A stretch of DNA of 64,000 nucleotides from Allium sativum (taxonomy: Eukaryota > Streptophyta > Magnoliopsida > Asparagales > Amaryllidaceae). Every line of letters starts with the position of its first letter. Positions within the stretch are counted from its first letter, which is position 1. The notes under the pieces are model-generated. The model was not told the origin of the DNA. It was given only the letters and a program-made list of their open reading frames with translations, and searched no databases. The translations under genes and the position numbers were made by a program. The stretch is from the NCBI GenBank assembly GCA_030737875.1, contig CM060912.1, forward strand, positions 203,125,231 through 203,189,230, read 5' to 3'. Shown in pieces: positions 48,112 to 59,200 of this stretch.

Positions 48112-50991
48112 TGTAACACCCCACCTCCGCCAGGGTAACTCTTGCAAGCACACTAGCTTCGGAGGGGCGTTAAACAAGGTAAACATGCATGCAGATATCA
48201 CAAAACAGAACATATAAGTAAAACAGAATAAATAAAGCAGCGGATTAAACTAGCATTTCAAAACCATAGTCATGTTACAACAAAGTACTTGATCATTATT
48301 TTCCAACAAACAAAGTCTGGAGAAAAGCATAAACTGAAATACATAAAGTACTATCCCCAAAGTGAAGTGATAAACCATAGCTAGCTCAATGTCCAAAACC
48401 GTACATGAGCAAATCCAGTAAGCAAGCTATAAAGATCCAAGCTAAGCTCCAATGTTCCCACCCTGAGGACCTGAGGGGGGGGGAACGGAAGAAAAGAGGC
48501 AAAAGAAAACAGGTCAGTCAAAAAGACTGGTAAGCCCTAACTATTATCAGTCCATGAACTAGTAAAGTTAACTCGCATGAGAAGCTGAGATGAACATAAG
48601 GATAACAACATACTGGCATGGTGATTAACTAACAAGATAGATAAAGGTGCCATCGCATAATCAAGATTAAGTTTTGCACCACGGGTGTACTAGCATTCTA
48701 ACATGTCAAGTAAAAACAAGAATTGATCCCTTGGCCCAAGCTTGGCCCAATATCATGAGGTGACCTAAATCAAGGTCCAACTACATGGTCTAATTGATCG
48801 GCTCCCTATAAGCCTAACTCGTCAAGTGTCGGTGTCATACGGCCCAAACATGAAATGTAGTTAACTGCGCTAGGTCCACCCTAGAGTGTATCAAGCCCTA
48901 GGGTGTCAACCTCGGACACAAATCAAGTATGCACAGTCTAGATCTACTGGTACACGTGCCTGATTTTCCAACTCCGGACTATGTGCACGACCATAGTCCG
49001 CTTGGACCTACACCGGCGTACCTACTCAGCCGTCGTTTTGGTCGCTTACATGTCAGCCCCATAATCGTGCCCCACCCTAGCCTAGTCCCTAGGGTCTTAT
49101 GATACTATCAAGAGGGTTGCTGCTGAAAAGGACCACGCAACTAGGGTTTCTTAACGGGTTAAATGTGGTTAACCCGATCCAAACGTGGATTAAATTGGTT
49201 AAGTGTACCCAAGGTTCATGACTTAACCCCGATTAACCCATCAAGCCCAAATTGGTTAAGTATTAAGTGGACCATGACTTAACCCTAATCAGGAGGCATT
49301 AATTAACTTAATGTGCTTTAACCTCTCACATTAGACCTTGTTGTGGTTACTAGTTAAGCCGGGCGGGTCCGGGTAGCTTTACACCACAACTTGGTCTAAC
49401 CTCGGGTTCGAGCACAACATGACCAACTTCTCACATTGGGTCCTATTGTTTGTAGCCACTAGTTAAGCCGGGTGGGTCCGGGTAGATTTATGCTACAAAC
49501 TTAACCCAACCTCGAGTTGGCCACACTCATATTTTCTAAGTGTCATGTCCATTATGTTTCCAAAACATAATTACAAGCTAACATATCACGTCATGTTATA
49601 AAAACCATGTTTATGTCATAATGTTACCCAACCCCAACGTAATCCCATCGTTTACAAAATCGCAACAACGCATAAAGGATAAAATAGAGAACTTGGCATA
49701 ATCATGACAAAAAGGTGTTGGAGCCACAAGTTTAACATGGTGGCATATGAAATGTACATATGTTTATATACTTGCATATTGCATTATTAGGCTTCAAAAG
49801 TATGCATAAAACCAAACTTAGCATATAAGTGATACATGGTGATAAATGACATGTAGAAGTTGCTAGAAGTTCGCATTTAGCCTCACATGCAAGTTATCAT
49901 AAGGGATGTGATAACTTCCATGTTGCCAAAATGCAACCTTTAATATAAAGCTTGAAGCTTTAAGCTCACAAACTCAAGTTTAACTTGCATAACAAGATAA
50001 CATGTGTATAATGATCAACCCAAACTTGCATAGCATAGCAACATGTGTCATACATAATGATTGAACCAACTTGCATAACATAATGATCAACCAAACTTGC
50101 AAATCATAATGATCAACCCAAACTTGCATCATTCATTTAACTTTATGGTTCAAAAAGAAAGTAGAAAAGGGCTTACAATGCTATGAAGACACAAATGAAT
50201 ATTTATTATAAAGATTGAGATGAAGCCCTTATGCAATCACCAAAAAAGACCCAAATATGAAAGCTCCAAATGAAAAACCCTTGAGCCAAATCAATAAAAA
50301 CCCTTGCTTTGTAATAGAGATGTTGCAACTTGACTTGAATGCAAACTAAGAACACTCATACAAGTTTGAAAACACTTGTATGAACTCAAAATCTCTCATA
50401 TAAATAAACTTAGAAATTTTAGCATGAGAGTGGAGGCCATGAGAGGAACAAATTTGACATAGTTTAGTTGTAGGGTTGAATAATGGTGATTTAGGCTAGG
50501 CTTAGGGGTCTTTTTATAGAAGATTAGGATAGTATTAGCCATAGGATTAACCCTAGATTCAATCCGAGCCATCAAATCCCGTCACTAACCAACAAAACAG
50601 GTCAAAACAGCCCAATTAAGTGCACCAGGCCGACCTGGCCGACCAGGGAGGTCGACCCCCAGGTCGACTCTAGTGTCGACCTGGTTGGGGGGGGGAGGTC
50701 GACCCCCCAGTAGACCTGCCTGGGCGGGAGTTTTCCCGCCCAGTCTGTTTTGGCTGAATTTGAATTCTAAATTCAAATTTGAACTGTTTTTGAACTTGTA
50801 ATTTTCTGAAAACTTTGACGGGCCAGAACTTGGTCATACGGACTCCGATTTTCAAAAACTCGGACTCTATTTCGTGTATTTTTCTGAGACAAACGCAATG
50901 GCACAGCCTGTTTCCCTTGATTCAAATTTTACAGTTCAATTCTGCCTTGATTTATGTTATAACATGCTATTCAAAAATACGGGTTGTTACA
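48112..50991 (-). mobile_element. Tekay-related solo LTR (2880 bp)
   Basis: On + it starts TGTAACACCCCACCTCCG and ends AAATACGGGTTGTTACA, flanked by AGTAT at 48107-48111 and 50992-50996. Minus orientation follows from the TATA box (50511-50519 on minus, downstream of the hairpin block at 50623-50726) and alignment with the truncated LTR at 42992-45879. Modules near 49340-49390 and 49448-49500 carry the stem-loop motif. Confidence 0.93.
50659..50684. promoter_or_regulatory. Perfect U3 hairpin, 10-bp arms
   Basis: CCAGGTCGAC, TCTAGT, GTCGACCTGG, inside a GTCGAC-rich, GC-rich block (50623-50726) that also holds a G-run. It is about 140 bp upstream of the minus-strand TATA box. Confidence 0.85.
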
Positions 50992-52005
50992 AGTATCGAC
51001 TGGTACAGATAGGTCTTAGGCACAGCGTACCATGGCTATGAAACTTGGCGTGGAAGGAGTTACATTCGTACTTAAATGAAAGGAGAAGGCGCTGAGCCTA
51101 CAGATAGATTTCAGATGATATTTCCAATAGAAGAATAGGCTTGCAGTTGAAGAGAGGTTTGCAGCGTACCATCTTTGAGACTTCAGGGAGAATGGAAAGA
51201 AATCAGATGTGAAGGTGAAAAGAGAGGACGAGAAATAGCTTACAGCATAGCCATGTTAAGATATATAGGTTGTCTCCTATTTTTTTGTTTTATTTTTAAC
51301 CGCGGTGTACCTTAAATTAAAATATCATGCGCTATCGAACCCCTATCTGAACGCAACGAACGACATCTCCAGGGTTCTACCACCATTCTGAACACACTGG
51401 AACAATTTCCACAGTCTAATTTGACCATATACAGAAGATATTGAATTAAATTAATGATTTAACCTTAAATTCAATTTAATATAAATCGATTCAAAAATAA
51501 CAAATAAATTATTAATATTGTATAAATATACACAAACTGAATTCATATAATTTCCAAAATAAACTAATATAAATTTTGAACACGATATTACATTATCCAG
51601 ATAAACCAGTATTCAATTGATTTAAAGTCGATTTATTTTATTAAATAAATTATTACGGTTTATAAACGATATTATAGCGACTATTTTAAAATTTGATTTG
51701 GCCAAAACTCTTAATGAAAAATACGAAATTCTGATTTTTCTCTTTCATTACAAAATTATAGTTTAACAGATTCAAATATTTCTTGTTTCAGTGAATTCTG
51801 ATTTATAACGGATCATGTACACTCAACTGAAATTCAAAACTGAATATTTCGAACTACTGCACCACTATGGGTTCGTTTATATTATATATACGTTTCAAAC
51901 TCCGTTCTAATTAATACAAAAATTCATTTATATTAACATTTCAATATTTAAACTAAATTAAATATTCAAAACTGAAGCGATCAAAATACGGGACGTTACA
52001 CAAAC

Positions 52006-53772
52006 AGTAGGAAAATAAATATGCGAGAAGAAGATTAAATAATGACGTCATAATGGTTTTTAATCTGTTTTCTCATTTTGGTTGAAGTCAGGAAATGATT
52101 TTACTGAGTTGTATTCGAAGACTGCGTTGATTAAATAACTCGCCCTTGAAATGTTGGTCGATTTCGATCAATGTCATACATTTAACGAAATACATAACTA
52201 ATTGTTTAATGGTAAACTGGAATTATGATTTTAATATTGGCAAATTCTGTTTATACACCTTAAATTGCTTTAGATACACCAGACTTTTTTTTAAAATCAT
52301 ATACACCACTTTTGCTTAGTATACACCGTACATATTACCAAACTATTCTCAAGCCTGAATATAACAAAGGCAAATTCTATTTATAGACCGAAAATCACTT
52401 GACACACACCATTATTTTTCTATAAAATTCTATTACTAAATTACTCTTTTCTCATAGTTGCTTTTTCAAAACTTTTACGTATAAATAGTCAAATTATTCT
52501 TAAAAATATTGAAACTTGATGCAAACTAGATATAATAGTTATGATGTTATGAATAATTTAGTCATGAAATCTAAAATTTTAGTTAAGAAAACACACATAA
52601 ATAATGGTCTCATTTAGAAGTATTGATTTATTTTGTAAAATCAGAGTAATTTTGTTGAAATTGATTTTTTTCCAATTTTTTTACAAAAGCTACAATATTA
52701 GTATAAGAAATAAAGTTCATTTTGTTAAACTAACTCAATTTGATGCAAAGAATTCTAATTTTCGGTAATTATGCTTTAAGTTTGAAAGAGAAAAGAAAAA
52801 GAAGATGAGAACATAGATAATTTAGTAAAAGAAACGGTGTATGTAAAGTAATATATATGGTGTATAGCAATTTATTATAAATACTGATATATTTTTAGCA
52901 ATTTTTGGTGTATAAATATAGCCTAGAACAAAATAAGTTTCTCATTTAGTATTTTTCTGACATGAACTGATCCAACTAAGGAATATTAATTGGATTTATA
53001 TTTATTTAATTATTCATATATTAGAATTTGAATAATAAAATATTAATCTACTTAACTTTTGATTTTATAATAAAAAAACGATTTAAATATAGTAAAAAGT
53101 TGAGAACTTAGTACACAATGAATCATATTAATTTTAGTACTTCATTTGTAAATTTATTTTTGTGACTAATTTGGAATGCATAATGTTAGAATTGATTTTA
53201 CATGAATATAACAAGAAAGAATATGAATAAAATTCAACGCTTCAATAGAAGTTAAATTAAATTCACTTGATAATACGTAGAAATTTCGATTATTTTATAA
53301 AAGAATTTTAACGGTTGTGTAAGATGTGGAAATATGAAATTTTTATTATTTATCTTTATTTTGATTATTTTTTAATAAGGGTATTTTTGTTTTTAATTTA
53401 ATTACTTTTTTTTACTGATGTAGGTAAAATAACTAACAATGTATGAATAGAATTTGCCTTTAATATTTTGAGGGGGGAGGGTGATGAGCAATTAGTGGTG
53501 TGCAAACACAGCCAAATATTATTTGTGTACTAATTTTGAAAAAAAAAACGAGGGAACGCGGTTACAAAACCCGAAAATAGGGGTGCGAAAAAATACGAAA
53601 ATCGCGTAGTTCATGGGAAGCGTGGGATTCAAGGGGGAGCTTGTTGAGAAGAAATAGAGGAACCATCGGATCTCAGTTTCGCACATTTTGACAAAAAAGG
53701 TTTGGGGCCTTTTAGCATTAGCGAAAACGAGCTAGACTGGGGAAAAAGAATCCACAATAGAAAGGTTTTTCT
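52006..53772. other. AT-rich intergenic DNA with MITE-like ends
   Basis: No coding region is visible. GGCAAATTCT-G/A-TTTATA occurs at 52239 and 52369; inverted counterparts GGTGTATAAATATAGCC at 52907-52923 and ATGAATAGAATTTGCC at 53443-53458 could be the other ends of one or two MITEs. I could not find convincing duplications. Confidence 0.4.
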
Positions 53773-53780
53773 GGTTGCAA

Positions 53781-54693
53781 TAGGGATGAGCAGGAAAACC
53801 GATTACGAACCGAAACCGAACCGAAACCGCATAAAACCGATAAAAACCGCATCTTAAAAAACCGCATCGAAGTAAAACCGCAAAACCGATGAAACCGCAC
53901 CATTAGTATGGTCCGGGTTCGGTTTTCATCCTTTTTCAAACCGCAAAACCGAAACCGCATCGAATGTTACTTATACATAAATTTTAACGCTACCTTCTCA
54001 AATTTAACTTTAGGCAAATCTGCACGTTCACTACTTGGCAATCATGGAAGCAAAAGAGCAGCAATACATGCTGCAACACTCTAACTGCATGGCTATATTG
54101 ACTCAAGTTGCCAAGATTAATCATGACGTGTTGATGGAAATGTCTGATCATAGAAAGAATCTATAAAAGAAAACAAAACTAATATTGAACACCTTGAGAA
54201 GCTATCAAGACCTGCCATCAGACAACGCTCTTACTGTATTAGCTATAGAGGTTAAAAAGAGGCGGTATGCTACTGCTGAGAAAGTTCTACATTCTGCTTT
54301 CGGTCTATCAAAATTATGATTTGGATTACATCCTTTGCCTTGATGTCATTTATAGTAAGATGGTGTTAGGATTGGACCGATTGGTCATTACAGTAAAAGA
54401 GTTTTCATTTGCATGTGAAGATCAATATCACACACTGGACAAATAAAAAAGCCTCTGCCTCAGCTTTGAACATTTCATGTGCATCACCATCTAAGGGAGC
54501 GATGTTTTTTTTTTTGTTAATTGGTTTTGAAATCGAAACCGCACTTTTAAAAATCAAAACCGCACTTTTAAAACCGAACCGCACCAACGGTTTTTGGTCC
54601 GGTTCCGGTTCCTATTTTTTAAAACCGCACGCTAGCGGTTCCGGGTGCGGTTTTAAGTCAAAACCGTACCAAACAGCACGATGATCATCCTAG
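53781..54693. mobile_element. hAT-type non-autonomous DNA transposon (913 bp)
   Basis: The perfect 8-bp duplication GGTTGCAA stands at 53773-53780 and 54694-54701. The ends TAGGGATGA and TCATCCTA are inverted with a one-base difference. Subterminal regions (53790-53960 and 54535-54680) are packed with CCGAAACCG/AAAACCGCA words in opposing arrangement, as in many plant hAT elements. It ends about 230 bp before the SC35 start codon. A coding relic lies inside. Confidence 0.88.
54015..54319 (+). pseudogene. Coding relic inside the hAT element, family not recognised
   Basis: After an acceptor-like TTTAACTTTAG, one frame reads ANLHVHYLAIMEAKEQQYML, then a stop at 54164 (TAA). It continues in the same frame with LRSYQDLPSDNALTVLAIEV and KKRRYATAEKVLHSAFGLSKL up to TGA at 54317. 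Amino-acid composition and the shared frame across about 100 codons suggest a former exon, either of a transposase or of a captured host gene. No catalytic motif is visible. Confidence 0.45.
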
Positions 54694-54701
54694 GTTGCAA
54701 C

Positions 54702-54925
54702 AAAGATTGATTACTCACGAGCAATTCATTCACCGAATATTAAATGGTAACATAGTTTTGCCTATGATTATCTATATACTATAGTACATATTTTTACATA
54801 GGATAAATGTTCCTTCTATTTAACTATTACAAGAAGCATGGTTCATCCTAATCTTCTCCTCTGTTGTCCCTCGCACAAACCCTAGCGCTAATTTTCCCTT
54901 TCAACAGTAATCCTAAATTCTGAAT
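54702..54925 (+). promoter_or_regulatory. Promoter-proximal and 5' untranslated region of SC35
   Basis: A TATATA word at 54773-54778 about 150 bp before the ATG is a plausible TATA box. CCCTAGCGC and pyrimidine-rich TTCTCCTCTGTTGTCCCTCG (54851-54880) are typical of plant leader sequence. The start of transcription cannot be placed. Only about 220 bp separate the hAT element from the coding start. Confidence 0.45.
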
Positions 54926-55001
54926 ATGTCGCATTTTGGTCGATTGGGCCCTCCTGATATCAAAGACACTTTTTCTCTCCTCGTCATAAACATCTCCTTC
55001 C
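54926..55001 (+). CDS. SC35: SC35 exon 1 (coding part)
   Basis: 25 codons plus one base, MSHFGRLGPPDIKDTFSLLV then INISF. It ends TTCC before GTAATCC and holds the start of the RRM (RNP2). Intron 1 is 96 bp. Confidence 0.9.
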
Positions 55002-56227
55002 GTAATCCCTCTTTCATTCTGCCATGTGGTAGAATTACGTACAAATAGATTGATTTTGTGGATTATAAATACGTAAGTTTATTCTTCTTGCTTGCAGGAA
55101 CTACTGCGGATGACTTGTACTCTTTGTTTGAAAAATATGGTAAAGTCGTTGATGTTCATATCCCTAGAGATCGAAGGTATATCTTTTTGTTAATGAACAC
55201 AGTTGGGCATGTAATTTTTCATATGATTATGATTAATTAGGTACTTCATTTGTATGTTATTCAACGAGAAACATGTTGTATGTAACAAGCATATGAAGCA
55301 TAGTTTTGGTTAAACAACTCTTTTGATGGATTTAGACAGATTGAAGAAAATCTTGCATACCACCTATAAATCAGTACTAGGTGAACCAGGCATGTTTAGA
55401 AATCACTACTACTTATTTATTATTTGTGTTGGCAGAGCAGTGAATTTTAACTCAGTAAAATTTCCAAATTGCCCAAAGGGTGTTTGGGGGGGGGGGGGGG
55501 GGGGGGTGTATACACACACATAAGACAATGTGTGTATGTGTCTGCTTGGGTTTGTGCATACATGCATGCATATAGATGGTAGAAAGCCTGATTGAGCTCA
55601 TAATATTTGGAATTTTGTATGTGGAAGTGTTAATATGTGTACAATGTTATCTTTTGATTTTCTTATATACCAATTATCTGTATGTTTATGGATCATCTTT
55701 GTTAAGTTGTAGGGGTGTTATTTTTTTAGTTTATACTTTGTTGTAACCATTACACGTTAACGTCTGTTTGGGTGGCATTTGTTCATTATTATCACACTAT
55801 AACCGGGGAATAAGTAGGGTTTACGTTTTTCATTATGTAATTCATTATTTTTGTTCTAAGAAAAAAAGAGAGTATTATTAGCCATTATTTAATGAAAACC
55901 CCTGCTACAAGTAATGTTTACATGCAAGGTTTTCGCTACTGAATTCAAATTGTACGTTCTTAAAGTTCAAACTTGAAGTTGAAATGAGATTTAATTGTAA
56001 ATCGTAGATTCAAAAGATTCGTATTTCAAGATTTGTATGAATTGATTAACATGTACATTTAAACCTATTTAGAGATAGATATAGAGGTAGTAATTTGTTG
56101 GCCGAACCGTCCTCCTTCAAATACGTTAGGGGTCAATTGATGAAGACGGGTTGGGAAAAACCTGAACTCAATTCCTACAGTAATGGTTATAAGACCATTC
56201 AGTAGTTCCTGAAGCTCAATCAACAAC

Positions 56228-56258
<31 letters not shown>

Positions 56259-59200
56259 AAAAAAAAAAAACCACATAGCCAAAGCCAAAACATTAGAATT
56301 GGAATTGCGAATTCAAGTATGCTTAATGCATCGATGTGGATTAAATTATTTTTCTCAGTTGTGGTTTTAAGTCGGTTTGAACCGGAATGTAAATTGAATA
56401 GTAGGGAGAGATTTGATTTGAAATGGAATTTTAATCCATGTTTGAAGATTTTTGACAATGTTTAAATGTTGAACACTAATACGTAATAGAAATGCATACC
56501 ATTCCGAAAGGTTGTTACTTTGTTTTGATTTTGTTCAGTAAAAAGGCTAACGTCCTCTGCTGAAGGGAACAGATGGAAAGCTTTGAATTAAGGAATTTTA
56601 TTTTTATAATACACATGCATTGCGCATGTAAATACACACAAAACAAATATGTGCTTATATGGTTTGTTGTTTATTTCCAATGAATTAGTTGGCATTATTT
56701 GCAGAAATGATACGATAATATGTGACTGTACAACTAAATTTTATCTAACGTTTAGATGATACATCGTTGAGCTTCTATTTCCTGTGTGTGTATGTATACA
56801 TGAGCTTCTATTTCCTCTGTGTGTGTGTGTGAGAACTGAATGATAATGTGAAAAGCTCATATAAGACTACATGTAGTAGTTTCAAAATCAAATTCAATTG
56901 TGAGATGATTTGGATACTAACAATGATACTGATACTGCTTTTCTTGTAAATCAAAGGACTGGAGAGTCTCGAGGGTTTGCATTCGTGAGATACGCATATG
57001 CCGACGAGGCACAAAAGGCTGTTGACAGAATTGATGGTAAAATTATTTTTACTTTTGGGAACCTACCGACTCTGTTTATGGTTACCTAATTTAATAATAA
57101 CAATTTAAGCGTAAGTCATCAAATGTAGTTTAATGGGGACAAGGGTTTTACAGCCGCCTCCACTTCTCAGTTCTTTTTTCAACTGACCATTTCTATCTAT
57201 TGCCTCGTTTAATCTTCCTCCACTCCTCATCTCTCATGTCCGCCGTGGTGTATTTATCCTTGTTCTTTTATTTTTTTTCCTCATGCAGCTGCTGCCAGAC
57301 TTCCTTCTCCGGTTCCTCTTCATTGTCGATTTTGCCCTTTTTGCGCGTGAGTTCCCCATCCTTTCTTAATCTTGCTCCGCCACCAGACCCGTTTATTCTT
57401 TAGTCTTCATTCTATTAGCTTCGAGTCCTCTCCTTGTGCTGAACTTGTATTTACAGCTTCCCTCTTGAGTCTGGATCTGGTATTGGTATCCACACTGCTC
57501 AATTAGCCAGGAGTCTGCCCGGAATCTTCTGTGTTCATGGTGTCTCAGTGAGGTTTTTTTGGGTTTGGGTGTTATTATGTTCGGTTAGTCTTCTTGCTGC
57601 ATTTGGGTTGTGATAATATGTTTCTTGGTCGCCGATGATACTTGTTGAGACATAACCGGCCTCTGCGGCTTCCTGGTGCGAAATCTGATAGTCCGGATTC
57701 TGTTGCCCGCTCGTCTTTTATGGTCTTGATGCTGCTTTCCTAGGCAAGCGCATTTGGATGCTGATTTTGGTGATAGTTCCAATTTGAATGCTTTATGGCT
57801 ATTGAACTTTGAGTTGGTATTCCTTTATATTTTATCTGCTTGTTCAAGCTGGGTAGCGAGATTTTATTTTTAGCCATCTATATGCTCTTGGTTAAGCGAG
57901 TGACGTATGCATGTGAGTATTATTACCTGCTTTTGTTTAGCTGGTAGTCAGATTACTGAAGTTTCAATGTTGAATGCTCTTATAGCTTTCGTATATGGTT
58001 TCTTTTTGGAGTTTTCATCCTGCGTGGTGTTTGTGATGTATGTTTTAGATTTATTTTGGAGTGAATTAGAAGTGGTTGGGTCGTATTAAAACTGTTTGTG
58101 GTAGATAGACAATTGGTCTATCTTGTGGTTCTCTAAGTATTTATTATTTGTTGCAATAAAACTGGAGGAGCTACTATAAAAACCAGCTGACTTTGCCAAA
58201 TAATAATAATAATAATAATAATAATTTAACGTGCACTATAAATTCTTTTGTTTCAGGGAGGAATGTGGATGGTCGATCTATCAAGGTACAGTTTGCAAAA
58301 TACGGTCCTAATGCTGAGCCCATGTAAGCTATTATTACATTGTTACGTTGGTCTGATTGCTTCATAATTTATTTCCCATCAGTAGCTGATGACATAACGG
58401 GATGCATATGCTTTTTGTTTATTAAGTAAACATATATGTATTAATATTTATACCATAACCATTGTCAAAAATATAGTTTCCCATTAGTTTATCATATTTT
58501 GTTGTTTTACAAAGAAAAAATGTGGTATGATATTTATTTTTAGGTCACCCCAATTTGGCAGCGTATATTTGAAATGGAAAAATGATTAGAGATGCTATAA
58601 AATGCTTCCTTTGGATGGCTAAATAGTCAACAAAATTCTTTCATTTAAATACTGCTTGACTTTGCATTGAGCCTTTTGTTTTATTTATTACGGTGCATTC
58701 AGCCTTCTGTTTTATTTATTACTGTACTTTGGTATTTCAATTCATTGTAATGTCTGTACTTCCATTTTGGCCTTTAGCCGTAAAGGTAGGATTGCTGAAG
58801 CTGCAAGTAAGTCGAGGAGCCGAAGCCCCGGACCAAGGTATGAGTGATAAACGTCACTTGACTGGATATACTTTAAAATTTCCAAATTTGACTATGCTAC
58901 AGTTTAAAATAGCGAGAAACAACTGTACCTTTCTCTCCTGTGTTCTCTTGCTTCTGTCCACAATTAGACTCTAGTGTCCTTGCAAGCACAGTGAAGTGGA
59001 AGGTAGAGGCAAGTTTGTCCAACTGTGGACGGAAGACAGAAAAACTAGGTAACAGGTGCTAGGTCGCATTTCTCTAAACTTAACTACTTTACAAAGAAGT
59101 GGAGTAAATTTTATTTGAAATGTGGCTACTTTAGTTTTGCATTACATTATACATATTTTTCACTGTAACTCTGCGAAACAATGATAATGATTGTATGCTA

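Larger units (their letters stand above)
33733..52000 (-). mobile_element. Non-coding LTR retrotransposon with about 6-kb LTRs (LARD-like)
   Basis: CAAAC flanks the unit at 33728-33732 and 52001-52005. On the minus strand the order is 5' LTR (52000 to 41284), primer site TGGTATCAGAGC (41282-41271), a 1.5-kb internal domain, a polypurine tract (39767-39750) and 3' LTR (39749-33733). LTR ends are TGTAACGTCCCG and GGGTTGTTACA. No gag or pol motif exists in the internal domain. The size relation (6.0-kb LTRs, 1.5-kb interior) recalls LARDs, although LARD interiors are usually longer. Primer site, LTR tips and the tract-proximal block match the coding Tekay-type element, so it probably uses that machinery (inference). 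Confidence 0.9.
41284..52000 (-). repeat. 5' LTR of the non-coding element with two insertions
   Basis: It matches 33733-39749 apart from an inserted truncated LTR (42992-45879, replacing bases equivalent to 35441-36554), a solo LTR (48112-50991) and about 60 extra bases near 46725-46790. Net length without these is about 6.06 kb. Its primer-side tip reads TGAGCGACCCGG on + instead of the TGTAACAACCCGG of the 3' LTR. Confidence 0.9.

Noticed and set aside
53718..53960. 80-codon antisense frame rich in Arg and Phe (also 54409-54684).
   Set aside because: Product of the CCGAAACCG subterminal repeats of the hAT element.
57200..57403. 67-codon frame in SC35 intron 3.
   Set aside because: Pyrimidine-rich intronic sequence; Ser/Phe/Leu-rich translation without motif.
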